From: Calditerrivibrio nitroreducens DSM 19672
GTDB lineage: Bacteria; Chrysiogenota; Deferribacteres; Deferribacterales; Calditerrivibrionaceae
Assembly: GCF_000183405.1 (NCBI RefSeq)
Contig: NC_014758.1
Location: 186,001-250,000, forward strand
Length of the DNA: 64,000 nt
Direction of reading: 5' to 3'
Shown: positions 1 through 8,274 of the stretch, piece after piece
Numbering within the stretch: position 1 is the stretch's first letter
Layout of the letters: every line of letters begins with the position of its first letter
Made by a program: the position numbers and the translations under genes
The notes under the pieces: model-generated
What the model saw: the letters and a program-made list of their open reading frames with translations, nothing else
Database searches by the model: none
Told to the model about the DNA's origin: nothing

Positions 1-848
1 CTGAATCCACATATTTAGAAAGATGGGATCCTGCTGAAACTCAGGGTGGAGTTGTTTCTATAGTTGTTGCCAGGAAAGAGGTTATAAAACCGGTGTATGA
101 TACGAAATCTATGAGGGAGATAGCTCTTGGCTTTGCAAAAGCTTTTATGGAACTTCCGGGATGGTTTGAGGATGCTGAGGATCCTGAAGAGGCAAAGGCT
201 ATTTTTGAAGAGTATATCGATGAGTTTAGCAAACCAAGGGAAGTTCAGATGAAACATCAGCTTAAGATGTTTGAAGGGGCTTATGAGATGTTAGAAAAAG
301 AAGGGGTGTTCTACCTTACCGACAAAAGGGCCTATGGGAAAACTCTTGAAGATGGGTATATATTTAAAACAAAATCTGGTAAGATAGAGCTCTATTCTGA
401 AAAGTATAAAGAGAAGGGGCTTGATCCTTTACCTGTTTATAGAAGACCTGCTCAACCAGCTCCAGGTCAGTTTAGATTCGTAGTGGGAAGACATGGGCAA
501 TTTACACATGCGAGCACACAAAACGATAAATATCTTCTTGAAGCTTATGGCGATTCTGAAAATAGTATCTGGATAAATACAAAAGTTGCAGCAGAAAAAG
601 GGATAAACAATGGTGATAGGGTGAAAGTAAAAAGTGCGGTGGGTGAGCAAATTGTGAAAGCTTATGTTACCGAGAGAATAAGACCTGATTCAGTTTACTA
701 TGTGCATGGATTTGGAAGGTTATCGAAAGGTTTGTCTAATGTATACATGAAAGGTGGTTCAGAGGCAGAGATTTTGATGGATTATGTGGAGACTATCTCT
801 GGTAATGCATGTTTACATGAAACTTTTGTAGAAATTCAGAAGGCTTAG
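1..848 (+). CDS. Molybdopterin oxidoreductase catalytic subunit, C-terminal part (PsrA/PhsA-like)
   Basis: This is the 3' end of a gene that begins before the window. The frame is open from base 3 and gives 281 residues. The visible part holds the end of the catalytic domain and the C-terminal molybdopterin-dinucleotide-binding domain, roughly from FRFVVGRHGQFTHAST (about residue 155) to the end. A 4Fe-4S subunit follows after 12 bp and then an NrfD-type membrane subunit. This order is typical of the polysulfide/thiosulfate reductase branch of the DMSO reductase superfamily, which acts outside the cytoplasmic membrane. The N-terminal FeS and Tat signals lie outside the window, so the substrate (polysulfide, thiosulfate, tetrathionate or another oxyanion) cannot be decided here. 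Confidence 0.85.
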   Translation, partial: ESTYLERWDPAETQGGVVSIVVARKEVIKPVYDTKSMREIALGFAKAFMELPGWFEDAEDPEEAKAIFEEYIDEFSKPREVQMKHQLKMFEGAYEMLEKEGVFYLTDKRAYGKTLEDGYIFKTKSGKIELYSEKYKEKGLDPLPVYRRPAQPAPGQFRFVVGRHGQFTHASTQNDKYLLEAYGDSENSIWINTKVAAEKGINNGDRVKVKSAVGEQIVKAYVTERIRPDSVYYVHGFGRLSKGLSNVYMKGGSEAEILMDYVETISGNACLHETFVEIQKA

Positions 849-860
849 TGAGGTGCAAAG

Positions 861-1418
861 ATGGGAAACAATAAAAGATATGCTATAGTTTTAGATGCAT
901 CCAAGTGCATCGACTGTAAGGCATGTACTGTTGCTTGTAAAATGGAAAACGGAGTAGATCTTGGAAAGGAGAATTACAGAATTTGGGTTGCAATGAAGGT
1001 TAAGGGGAACTATCCAAACGTATCGATTGAATTTGAGCCATCTCAATGTCAGCATTGTGAAAATGCTCCGTGTCAGTCGGTATGCCCAACTCAGGCTACG
1101 TACAAGACGCCTGAAGGTGTTGTATTAGTGGATTATGATAAGTGTATATTGTGTAAAGCATGTATGACAGCATGTCCATATGATGCAAGATTTCCAAGTC
1201 ATCACCATCATGCTATTGAAAAATGCACCTTCTGCTATCACAGATTACCAGAGGGTAGAGAGCCTGCATGTGTTGAGACATGCCCACCTAAAGTTAGAGT
1301 TTTTGGAGATCTAAATGATCCCAATAGTCAAGTAAGTAAACTGCTTGCTAAGAATAAGTTCACTCAATTGAAGCCTGATCGCAACACAAGACCAAGATTG
1401 TTTTATATTGTAGGTTAG
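861..1418 (+). CDS. 4Fe-4S ferredoxin-type electron-transfer subunit (PsrB/PhsB-like)
   Basis: This 185-aa protein has the four cysteine clusters of the DmsB/PsrB/NrfC family. They begin CIDCKACTVAC (about residue 16), CQHCENAPCQSVCP (about 67), CILCKACMTACP (about 99) and CTFCYHRLPEG...CVETCP (about 122). It should carry four FeS clusters and pass electrons from the quinol-oxidising membrane subunit to the molybdenum subunit. There is no signal peptide. Proteins of this type are usually exported together with their Tat-bearing catalytic partner. It lies 12 bp after the catalytic gene and 9 bp before the membrane subunit, so the three are one operon. The family call is secure and the substrate is not. 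Confidence 0.9.
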   Translation: MGNNKRYAIVLDASKCIDCKACTVACKMENGVDLGKENYRIWVAMKVKGNYPNVSIEFEPSQCQHCENAPCQSVCPTQATYKTPEGVVLVDYDKCILCKACMTACPYDARFPSHHHHAIEKCTFCYHRLPEGREPACVETCPPKVRVFGDLNDPNSQVSKLLAKNKFTQLKPDRNTRPRLFYIVG

Positions 1419-1427
1419 GAGGTAAAA

Positions 1428-2633
1428 ATGGCTCATACAGAACATGCATCATCAAAGAACGGACTTGCCGGTTTAATTACTTTCAACAAGGATATACCGG
1501 CGTATCCTTATATAATTGTGGGGTTAATACTCCTCGGTATAGGTGGTATTGGTGCTTTATTAGCACTTATAAAGGGTCATGCAGCTGTTTATAATGTCAA
1601 TAGAGAGGTTTCATGGGGGCTTTTGATAGCTACTTATGCTTACTTTGTAATAACATCTACAGGGCTTGCATTTATTGGGGGGCTTGCGCATGCATTTGGG
1701 TATGAGAAGTATGCTAAAGTGAGTAAAAGGCTTGTAGTCATGGCTGTTGCAATTCTTTTGGCAGGTTTTACACAGATCGGACTTGAGCTTGGTAACCCTC
1801 TTAATATGATATGGATGTTTATTACACCAAATTTTAGAGCCCCTATATTCTGGATGGGTATATTCTATTCAATAGAGCTTGTGATATTATTCATAGAGCT
1901 TTATTTAGTATTTATACCAAACAAAGCAAGCCACAAAACATCTGCTATAGTTGGATTTTTTGCACTTTTAATAGGAACTATTGCTACGAGTAATTTGGGG
2001 TATGTTTTTGGTTCACTTAATGCAAGACCATTTTTTCATGGTATATACTTTTCTACTTTTTTAGTAATTTCAGGCATAGCTGCTGGAGCAGCAATGCTTA
2101 TACTTGTACATAATATCATTTATAAAGGGCGCATCCCTTCTGAACTTAACGATACCATATCTGCTCTTGCAAAACTGATGGGACTAGGTATTGGTGTAAT
2201 GATATTCTTATACTTTTGGAAGATTATGTCATCGCTGTATACAGAACCACAAGGTGCATACGAAGCTGTGATGGCTATGCTTACTGGGCAGCTCGCGCCA
2301 AACTTTTGGATAGGAGAGGTTTTACTTGCAGTGGTGATCCCTCTTCTAATAATTTTTACAAATTCTAAGAATCCAGCGATGCTTAAATATGCAAGTATAT
2401 CTTTTATGATTGGGCTATTCTTTACAAGATACGATTTTGTGGTGGCAGGTCAGTTGCCTTTGATGAGGGAACCTCTACCAGGTTCAGGTGTAATAGCTAA
2501 TGCTTCTAGGTTAGCAATATACTCACCTTCTATAGTAGAATGGATGGTGTTCTGCTTAGGTTGGGGTGTATTTTTAACACTCTATTTTGCTGCAGAAAAA
2601 TTCCTTGATCTTAATACACAGGATCACCATTAA
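1428..2633 (+). CDS. NrfD/PsrC-family quinol-oxidising membrane subunit
   Basis: This 401-aa, strongly hydrophobic protein has about ten predicted membrane segments. It matches the NrfD/PsrC family, which anchors the molybdenum and FeS subunits and exchanges electrons with the quinone pool. The first segment is around residues 26-48 (YPYIIVGLILLGIGGIGALLA). A good ribosome-binding site (TTAGGAGGT) lies just before ATG 1428. The protein ends with a short hydrophilic tail. The gene is the last of the operon and is followed directly by a rho-independent terminator at 2656. Length and topology are normal for the longer PsrC-like members. Confidence 0.88.
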   Translation: MAHTEHASSKNGLAGLITFNKDIPAYPYIIVGLILLGIGGIGALLALIKGHAAVYNVNREVSWGLLIATYAYFVITSTGLAFIGGLAHAFGYEKYAKVSKRLVVMAVAILLAGFTQIGLELGNPLNMIWMFITPNFRAPIFWMGIFYSIELVILFIELYLVFIPNKASHKTSAIVGFFALLIGTIATSNLGYVFGSLNARPFFHGIYFSTFLVISGIAAGAAMLILVHNIIYKGRIPSELNDTISALAKLMGLGIGVMIFLYFWKIMSSLYTEPQGAYEAVMAMLTGQLAPNFWIGEVLLAVVIPLLIIFTNSKNPAMLKYASISFMIGLFFTRYDFVVAGQLPLMREPLPGSGVIANASRLAIYSPSIVEWMVFCLGWGVFLTLYFAAEKFLDLNTQDHH

Positions 2634-2655
2634 ATACAAAATATGTTGAAGAATT

Positions 2656-2678
2656 GGGGGATAGTCCCCCTTTTTTTT
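2656..2678 (+). terminator. Rho-independent terminator of the PsrABC-like operon
   Basis: The hairpin GGGGGA-TAG-TCCCCC (2656-2670) is followed directly by a run of eight T. It lies 22 bp after the stop of the NrfD-like gene. The next gene is on the opposite strand and ends at 2682, so the structure separates two convergent units. Confidence 0.9.
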
Positions 2679-2681
2679 GTT

Positions 2682-3029
2682 TTAAATAGTTTTAAAACTT
2701 TTTAAAGCGTCATCCACAGATCTGTATACTTTGAGAATCTTATCAAGATTAGTAATTTGAAGTATCTCCATTACCCTCTGAGTAGGTGAAATTAGCTTTA
2801 CATCTCCACCATTTTTTCTGCAGGTACTTATTTTCCCTACCAATGCACCCAATCCGCTGGAATCTATAAAGTTTGTCTGTGTGAGATCAATGATAAGGTT
2901 TATATAACCCTTATCCACAAGTTCTGACATCTTTTCTTTGAATGGTTGAGAATTACTTGCATCTAATCTTGTGGGTATTTTTATTACAGCAGCTTTTTTG
3001 TCATCAAAAAGTTCCACCAAAACATCCAT
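2682..3029 (-). CDS. STAS-domain anti-sigma factor antagonist-like protein
   Basis: This 115-aa protein is a single STAS domain of the SpoIIAA/RsbV type. The conserved region INLIIDLTQTNFIDSSGLGALVG (about residues 43-65) carries the DSSG motif, whose serine is the phosphorylation site in RsbV and SpoIIAA. Such proteins switch partners with an anti-sigma kinase or act in response-regulator pathways. No kinase or phosphatase partner lies beside it. The gene is alone, convergent with the respiratory operon and divergent from lnt. The target pathway is unknown. Confidence 0.85.
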   Translation of the reverse strand: MDVLVELFDDKKAAVIKIPTRLDASNSQPFKEKMSELVDKGYINLIIDLTQTNFIDSSGLGALVGKISTCRKNGGDVKLISPTQRVMEILQITNLDKILKVYRSVDDALKSFKTI

Positions 3030-3175
3030 ATTATCACCCCTGGTATTTTTTATGATAATATTTGATTATATTAAAAAATCAATAAATATATTGCAACAAC
3101 TAAATAATTCTGTTAATTGAAGGGTGTATAATAAGATATTTCTGGTATTAGATGAGACATCAAAAAATGGATTAG

Positions 3176-4639
3176 ATGATGGATAAATTGAAGATGTATT
3201 TATTGGCAGTAATCTCGGCATTTTTGTTGACGATAAGTGGGCCAGGTTTTGGTTATTCACTATTAGTCTATATTGCGCTGGTGCCAGTTATCTATGGGGT
3301 ATATAGGTATAAAGAGAGATGGTTTAGCATATCCGTTACTTTTTCAATGTTGTATAATATTGTTGTTTTTTATTGGGTGACTGAAACGGTAAATTATTTT
3401 GGGGATGTAAATATTGCGGTAAGAGTAGTATTACTGATTATGCTTGCTGGATATTTAAGTATATTCTGGGTATTATTTTTTAGAATCGTAGTAAAAGTTA
3501 ATAATGTATTTATTATATCGATGGTTTTTGCTGTGATAGAGCTGATTAAAGGCTTTTTATTTACGGGGTTTCCATGGATGAATTTGGGGTTAAATAGCCT
3601 GGGATATAGACCATTAGCTCTAAACGCAGCTTATGTGGGGGAGATAGGTGTCAGCTTTATTATCATATTATCAAATATCCTATTGGTATCTATCATTATG
3701 GGGTATAAAAGATATCTAATCTATTTTATTGGACTTATCATAATTTCACATTTAGCATATTTCAGTCTGAAGGAAGATTATAGAAGATTTGAAAAGATAG
3801 ATGTGGCAATAGTTCAACCTTCGTATAATTACCTTAAAAAATGGGATCCGAATGAGAGGAGTAACGTTGTAAGGGAGGTTTTGCAGATTGCAGATGAGGC
3901 GATGAAAGAAGGTAGTAGTTTGGTGGTATTACCTGAGTCATCATTTCCTTTGTATATTCAGGATGACGAAAGAATCATTAACTATTTTAAATCCTATTCT
4001 TATTATAAAGGGATCATAGTGGGGAACATAAGATATCAAAAAAAAGATGAGAGGGTTGAAGTATACAATAGTAATTTCTACTTTAATGATGGTGAAATAG
4101 ATTATTATGACAAGATCCACCTTGTACCTTTTGGTGAATATTTTCCGATGAAGTTTATAACTGCACCGATTCAGAGGTACTTTTTTGGTGGCAACAACGA
4201 TTTTTCGGAAGGGAAAGAGAGCAAGATCTTTCAGTTTAGAGAGAAAAAGATTGGTAATCTGATTTGTTTTGAGGATGCGTTTTATAGGCGAATGATTGAA
4301 AATGTGAGAAAGGGGGCAGAGATTGTAGTTGTTACCACCAATGATAGCTGGTTTGGGAAATCACTTGGGAGATATCAGCATTTTGCTATAAGTATGATGA
4401 GAAGTATTGAGGCGGGAAGAGGTATCATAAGGAGCTCCCAATCCGGAATATCTGCCTGTATAGCGCCATATGGGAATGTTACGGCAATGAAGATGATAAA
4501 TGAAAAAGGGGTTCTTAGCTGTGATGGGTATATAAATAAAAATAATACTATTTTTAGTATCATAGGTTATTGGTGGCTGGTTTTTTTATTATCTATTGCA
4601 ATTGTAATTGAAATATTATATAGAAACAAAAGGAGATGA
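3176..4639 (+). CDS. lnt: Apolipoprotein N-acyltransferase
   Basis: This enzyme adds the third acyl chain to the N-terminal cysteine of lipoproteins at the periplasmic face of the inner membrane. The 487-aa protein has about six N-terminal membrane segments (residues 1-200), a nitrilase-fold catalytic domain (about 205-465) and a final membrane helix. The catalytic triad can be seen as Glu in VVLPESSFPLY, Lys in YDKIHLVPFGEYFP and Cys in IGNLICFEDAF. Length is close to that of E. coli Lnt. Two ATG codons in a row (3176, 3179) could start it. Its last base triplet overlaps an ATG of the cytochrome gene that follows, so the two are probably co-transcribed. Lgt is encoded at the far end of this window. 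Confidence 0.93.
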   Translation: MMDKLKMYLLAVISAFLLTISGPGFGYSLLVYIALVPVIYGVYRYKERWFSISVTFSMLYNIVVFYWVTETVNYFGDVNIAVRVVLLIMLAGYLSIFWVLFFRIVVKVNNVFIISMVFAVIELIKGFLFTGFPWMNLGLNSLGYRPLALNAAYVGEIGVSFIIILSNILLVSIIMGYKRYLIYFIGLIIISHLAYFSLKEDYRRFEKIDVAIVQPSYNYLKKWDPNERSNVVREVLQIADEAMKEGSSLVVLPESSFPLYIQDDERIINYFKSYSYYKGIIVGNIRYQKKDERVEVYNSNFYFNDGEIDYYDKIHLVPFGEYFPMKFITAPIQRYFFGGNNDFSEGKESKIFQFREKKIGNLICFEDAFYRRMIENVRKGAEIVVVTTNDSWFGKSLGRYQHFAISMMRSIEAGRGIIRSSQSGISACIAPYGNVTAMKMINEKGVLSCDGYINKNNTIFSIIGYWWLVFLLSIAIVIEILYRNKRR

Positions 4640-4641
4640 AT

Positions 4642-4887
4642 ATGAGAAAGATAGCTATTTTTCTTGTGATGATTTTCATAGATGGTTCAATTTTTGCTTC
4701 TTCCAAAGAGAGTAACTATGAGGTATTTGCCCAAAAGTGCAGCAGTTGTCACGGGCTTGAAATTATCGAGAAAAAACAGAAAAGTAGAGAAGAATGGAAA
4801 AATACCATTAAAAGAATGGAGAAATATGGTGCAAAGTTTGATGGTAAGCAGGGGCAGATTTTGGAATATCTTGTAAATAAAAAATAG
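4642..4887 (+). CDS. Small monohaem c-type cytochrome
   Basis: This 81-aa protein has a signal peptide (MRKIAIFLVMIFIDGSIFAS) and one haem-binding CSSCH motif about 32 residues from the start. A methionine in KRMEKYGA is a plausible distal haem ligand, in a pattern seen in small electron-carrier domains. An upstream ATG at 4636 overlaps the lnt stop, but AGGAG at 4631-4635 leaves no spacing for it. ATG 4642 has good spacing and is chosen. It is probably a periplasmic electron carrier. No partner enzyme is adjacent. A tRNA promoter begins just after the stop. Confidence 0.8.
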   Translation: MRKIAIFLVMIFIDGSIFASSKESNYEVFAQKCSSCHGLEIIEKKQKSREEWKNTIKRMEKYGAKFDGKQGQILEYLVNKK

Positions 4888-4902
4888 TTTGTAAAAATAT
4901 TA

Positions 4903-4930
4903 TAGACAAATGAAAAAATCTTGTTATAAT
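4903..4930 (+). promoter_or_regulatory. Promoter of the tRNA-Ser/SRP RNA unit
   Basis: TAGACA (4903-4908), a 16-bp spacer and a perfect TATAAT (4925-4930) lie 15 bp before the mature tRNA. No other promoter is evident before the SRP RNA, so it may drive both RNAs. Confidence 0.7.
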
Positions 4931-4945
4931 ATGTATCCCTTTTTT

Positions 4946-5035
4946 GGAGAGGTGTCCGAGCCCGGTTTAAGGAGCACGCCTGGAGAGCGTGTGTAGGGTA
5001 ATCCCCTACCGCGGGTTCAAATCCCGCCCTCTCCG
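4946..5035 (+). tRNA. tRNA-Ser(GGA)
   Basis: A complete class II tRNA of 90 nt. The acceptor stem GGAGAGG pairs with CCTCTCC (5028-5034), with discriminator G5035. The anticodon stem CACGC/GCGTG encloses the loop CTGGAGA with anticodon GGA (4982-4984), which reads UCC and UCU. A long variable arm (GTAGGGTAATCCCCTAC) is typical of serine tRNA. The T arm is GCGGG-TTCAAAT-CCCGC. The 3' CCA is not encoded. Confidence 0.96.
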
Positions 5036-5040
5036 CTTTG

Positions 5041-5060
5041 TCCACCAGGCTGTTGGTGGA
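5041..5060 (+). other. Perfect hairpin between tRNA-Ser and SRP RNA
   Basis: TCCACCA and TGGTGGA form a 7-bp stem around a 6-nt loop, 6 nt after the tRNA and 7 nt before the SRP RNA. No T-run follows, so it is not a typical terminator. It may be a processing or transcript-protecting element in a joint tRNA-SRP precursor. That role is inference. Confidence 0.5.
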
Positions 5061-5067
5061 TATTAAT

Positions 5068-5170
5068 AGCTCGATGGGGACTTTGCAATGGGTCGACTAT
5101 AAACCCCGCCAGGTCCGGAAGGAAGCAACGGTAGTAGTTACCCCATGTGCCGAAGCAACCCTGTCGGGCT
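5068..5170 (+). ncRNA. ffs: Signal recognition particle RNA, bacterial small type
   Basis: The universally conserved SRP domain IV sequence is present at 5110-5127 (CAGGTCCGGAAGGAAGCA), with the GGAA-type apical loop and the symmetric internal loop that binds Ffh. The ends pair as AGCTCGA (5068-5074) with TCGGGCT (5164-5170), with further pairing inward. This gives a rod of about 103 nt, close to the E. coli 4.5S size. The exact ends are set by pairing and could be off by a few bases. T-rich sequence follows. Together with Ffh and FtsY it targets membrane proteins to the translocon. Confidence 0.92.
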
Positions 5171-5209
5171 TTTATTAAACAATAAGAAAAATAACTATGA
5201 GGGATATAT

Positions 5210-7081
5210 ATGCTAAGACATTTTCGCAACCAGAGAAAAATTCTTTCAATTTTCTTGTGGATAGTGATCGCATCATTTATAGGAACTATATTTTTAGTAT
5301 GGGGAGTGGGTGGCAAAGGTAATCAGAAAACATATGCACTAAAGATAGATGATCATGTTGTGAGTTTCAATGAGTATAAGACAACTTATGAAAATATTTC
5401 AAATACATACAGGCAACTTTTTGGAGCTAATATAGATCAAAAGATGCTTTCAAAACAGGTTATTGAAGAGATAATATCTAAATATCTACTCCTTGATGAG
5501 GCAAATAGACTGAAATTACCCGTTACAGATGCTGAAGTATTGGCGGAGATCAAGAAGGTGCCTGCTTTTCAGGTGAACGGTCAGTTTGATAAAAACAGAT
5601 ATCTTGAGGTACTTAGATTAAATCAGATTACACCAGAGACTTTTGAAAATGATATTAGAGTGAATTTGCTTTTAAACAAGATGAAAGGTGTAATTGCCAC
5701 ATCTGTGTATGTAAATGATCAAGAGATTTTAAAAGAGTATAGAATGAGAAATAAGGCTGTGGAGATATCATATATAAAGGTTTCTCCAGAAGATTTTGAG
5801 AAAGATGTAAAGGTTGATGATAAAAGCCTGGAGAAATATTATCTTGAGAATAAAAATGAATTTTTAGAGCCGACAAAGGCTAAGCTAAAGTACGTAGAAT
5901 TTGCACCTGACAATGTAAAAATTGATGATAATATTTCTGAACAGGAGCTTCAAAGCTATTATCTTAAGAATAAAGAACAATTTAAACAGGATGAGCAGAT
6001 AAAAGCAAGGCATATACTTATCAAAATTGATAACTTTCAGGACAACGTATCTGTGGAAAAAGCATTAAAAAAGGCAGAAGAGATTTACAAAAAAGCAAAG
6101 TCCGGAGCAAAATTTGAAGAACTTGCAAAACAGTACTCTGATGATATATCCAAAAACAACGGCGGGGATCTTGGCTTCGTAAAAAGGGGGATGATGATCA
6201 AAGAGTTTGAAGATGCATTGTTTAGTCTTAAGGAGGGAGAGATAAGTAAGCCGGTAAAGACATCTTTTGGTTATCATATAATTAAAAACGAAAAATATCT
6301 TCCTAAAAAAGAGTATACATTTGCAGAGGTGAAGGATCAGATAAGATCAACAATACTCAAAGATAAAATAATGTCACAATTTAAACAGTCTGTACAGGCA
6401 AAATATAAAGAGATACAGAGCTTTGGCAATCTGTCAGGGTATATAGTAAAAAATCCTAAGTCACTTGAAATTAAAGAGACAGACTATATATCTGAAGGGG
6501 TTAGGGATACCTTTATTCCAGAGGATATAAAGAATGAACTTTTAAAACTCGATAAGACAGAGCTAAGCTCGTTGTATTTAATAAATGGTAAATATTATCT
6601 GTTTGAGATTGCAGACAAGATTACACCCACCGTGCCACCATTGGAGAAGATCAAAGAAAAGGTTATTAAGTCATACGTAAGAAAACAAGCGTCCATCATA
6701 GCAAAGCAGAAGGCTGACGAGGCGGCAGGTAAATCAAATATTAATGAGGCTGCTAAATTTCTAAATCTTGCTCCTCAGGATGTGGCAGCTTTTAAAAGGA
6801 TAGATCCAATACCAAATATAGGGGTGAATAGTACCATGACTGAAGCAATTTTTACAACAAAAGCTCCGGCAATGGTGAAAAGTTCCATTCAGCATGGTAG
6901 CAGCTATTATGTGATATATGTGAAAAACTTTTTACCAGCATCTGATGATAAGCTTCCTGAGCAGAGAAATACCATAGCTCAGTACCTTATAAATTTAAAA
7001 CAAACTGAGGCCTACAATAGCTACATAGAAAAATTAAAAAAGGATGCCAGGATTGATATATCTCCAAATTTACTGGAATAA
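5210..7081 (+). CDS. PpiD/SurA-like periplasmic peptidyl-prolyl isomerase and chaperone
   Basis: This 623-aa protein starts with a short cytoplasmic stretch and one membrane anchor (about residues 11-33, ILSIFLWIVIASFIGTIFLVW). SurA-N/PpiD-like helical regions follow, then a parvulin domain at about 265-355 (ARHILIKI ... GGDLGFV ... FGYHIIK), then a long C-terminal region. This is the PpiD layout: an inner-membrane-anchored foldase next to the Sec translocon. Length is near E. coli PpiD (623 aa). The start has a GAGGG ribosome-binding site. It follows the SRP RNA gene by 40 bp, so two secretion-related genes are neighbours. Confidence 0.88.
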   Translation: MLRHFRNQRKILSIFLWIVIASFIGTIFLVWGVGGKGNQKTYALKIDDHVVSFNEYKTTYENISNTYRQLFGANIDQKMLSKQVIEEIISKYLLLDEANRLKLPVTDAEVLAEIKKVPAFQVNGQFDKNRYLEVLRLNQITPETFENDIRVNLLLNKMKGVIATSVYVNDQEILKEYRMRNKAVEISYIKVSPEDFEKDVKVDDKSLEKYYLENKNEFLEPTKAKLKYVEFAPDNVKIDDNISEQELQSYYLKNKEQFKQDEQIKARHILIKIDNFQDNVSVEKALKKAEEIYKKAKSGAKFEELAKQYSDDISKNNGGDLGFVKRGMMIKEFEDALFSLKEGEISKPVKTSFGYHIIKNEKYLPKKEYTFAEVKDQIRSTILKDKIMSQFKQSVQAKYKEIQSFGNLSGYIVKNPKSLEIKETDYISEGVRDTFIPEDIKNELLKLDKTELSSLYLINGKYYLFEIADKITPTVPPLEKIKEKVIKSYVRKQASIIAKQKADEAAGKSNINEAAKFLNLAPQDVAAFKRIDPIPNIGVNSTMTEAIFTTKAPAMVKSSIQHGSSYYVIYVKNFLPASDDKLPEQRNTIAQYLINLKQTEAYNSYIEKLKKDARIDISPNLLE

Positions 7082-7253
7082 GATATAAAGTATAAGGTTT
7101 TTGGGCAAGTCCATTTTTTAGAATAGACTACCCTTTTCAATAGCTGGTGGCTGGCGAATCATTCAGAGGGGTATAAAATTATATTCTGAGAGGAAGTTTG
7201 GTAATTCTTAATTTTTTATGATTTAAAAAGTTGAGGTATCATTTTAGATTTTA

Positions 7254-7281
7254 TTGACAAAAAAAATTTTTATTTTACACT
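7254..7281 (+). promoter_or_regulatory. Promoter placed directly against the start codon of the next gene
   Basis: TTGACA (7254-7259), a 16-bp spacer and TACACT (7276-7281) stand seven bases before ATG 7288. No Shine-Dalgarno sequence lies before that ATG, so the transcript may be leaderless. The rest of 7082-7253 is AT-rich and shows only an imperfect hairpin around 7103-7132. Confidence 0.5.
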
Positions 7282-7287
7282 ATAAGT

Positions 7288-8274
7288 ATGAGGAAGATAA
7301 AAACATTTCTGATAGTATCATTATTTGTCTTATCAATGCTGGCATTATTTTTTATATTTAAGAATAATTCTGAGTCGAGATCATATCCACAAAGGAAGAT
7401 TGGAGTTATAATATTTTCAAAGGAATTTGAGGATAGTTTCAGGGGATTTAGTGATGGTGTAAAAAAATATAATTATTTGAATATTGAATTTCAGGTGGTT
7501 AATATAGACGGTGATTTGACTAAGGTGGAGTCAGCGCTTGAATCATTTCATCAGAAAGGGATAAAGATAATTTTGGCCACAACGACCCCGGTTAATCAAA
7601 AAATAAAAGAGTTAAACAACAAATATGGTTTTTACGTTATCTTTACTCAGGTGGCATCTCCTGTGGAAAGTGGTTTGGCTATGGATGAAAAATCGAGTGG
7701 CACAAACTTTGTAGGGGTATCAAGGGTGGCATTTGTAACTATAGCTAAAAGGATGGAGATATTCAAAGATGCATTCCCGGAACTTAAGAGGGTGATAATA
7801 TTCTACGGACCCAATGAGAAATTTCTTGCTAAACATCTTGCCCAATATAAGGATATGGTAGGCAACATTGGGCTTGAGCTATATCTTTTGCCTATAATTG
7901 ATGAAAAATCTATAGAGGATGCACAAAAGCTGGTTTCAGACACAACTGGTGTTTTTATGGCTCCTTCTCCTTATTCCGTAAAATATTTTAATAAGATTCG
8001 TGATTTTGCAGATAAAAATAAAATTCCCATAATGGCTATAGATAACTACCTGGTTCAAAAAGGTGCCACACTTGCTTATTCCCAATCATTTTACAATGAT
8101 GGGTTGCAATCTGCTTATTACCTTTTTTTAATTTTAAAGGGGATCGATCCTAAAAGCTTACCGATAATGAGACCTAATAATATGGAAATGTATTTAAATA
8201 AGAAAAGTATCAATAACTTAAAGATGAGATTTAATAAATCTTACTTTGGTTATGCTGATAGGATTGTGGAATGA
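7288..8274 (+). CDS. Periplasmic ABC-type substrate-binding protein (ABC_sub_bind family), probable sensor partner
   Basis: This 328-aa protein begins with a hydrophobic signal or anchor (about residues 5-25, LIVSLFVLSMLALFFIF). It then has the two-lobed fold of the ABC_sub_bind/LacI-like periplasmic binding family (KIGVIIFSKEFEDSFRGF, later GVFMAPSPYSVKYFN and IPIMAIDNYLVQKGATLAYSQS). No ABC permease or ATPase lies nearby. Its stop overlaps the start of a hybrid histidine kinase by ATGA, which implies translational coupling. The likely role is to bind a ligand and report to that kinase, not to feed a transporter. The ligand is unknown. The start lacks a ribosome-binding site. Confidence 0.75.
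   Translation: MRKIKTFLIVSLFVLSMLALFFIFKNNSESRSYPQRKIGVIIFSKEFEDSFRGFSDGVKKYNYLNIEFQVVNIDGDLTKVESALESFHQKGIKIILATTTPVNQKIKELNNKYGFYVIFTQVASPVESGLAMDEKSSGTNFVGVSRVAFVTIAKRMEIFKDAFPELKRVIIFYGPNEKFLAKHLAQYKDMVGNIGLELYLLPIIDEKSIEDAQKLVSDTTGVFMAPSPYSVKYFNKIRDFADKNKIPIMAIDNYLVQKGATLAYSQSFYNDGLQSAYYLFLILKGIDPKSLPIMRPNNMEMYLNKKSINNLKMRFNKSYFGYADRIVE

Noticed and set aside
4749-5316. Open frames on the minus strand across the tRNA-Ser and SRP RNA
   Set aside because: They lie over two clear structural RNAs and known genes, and their translations have no domain or composition typical of real proteins.
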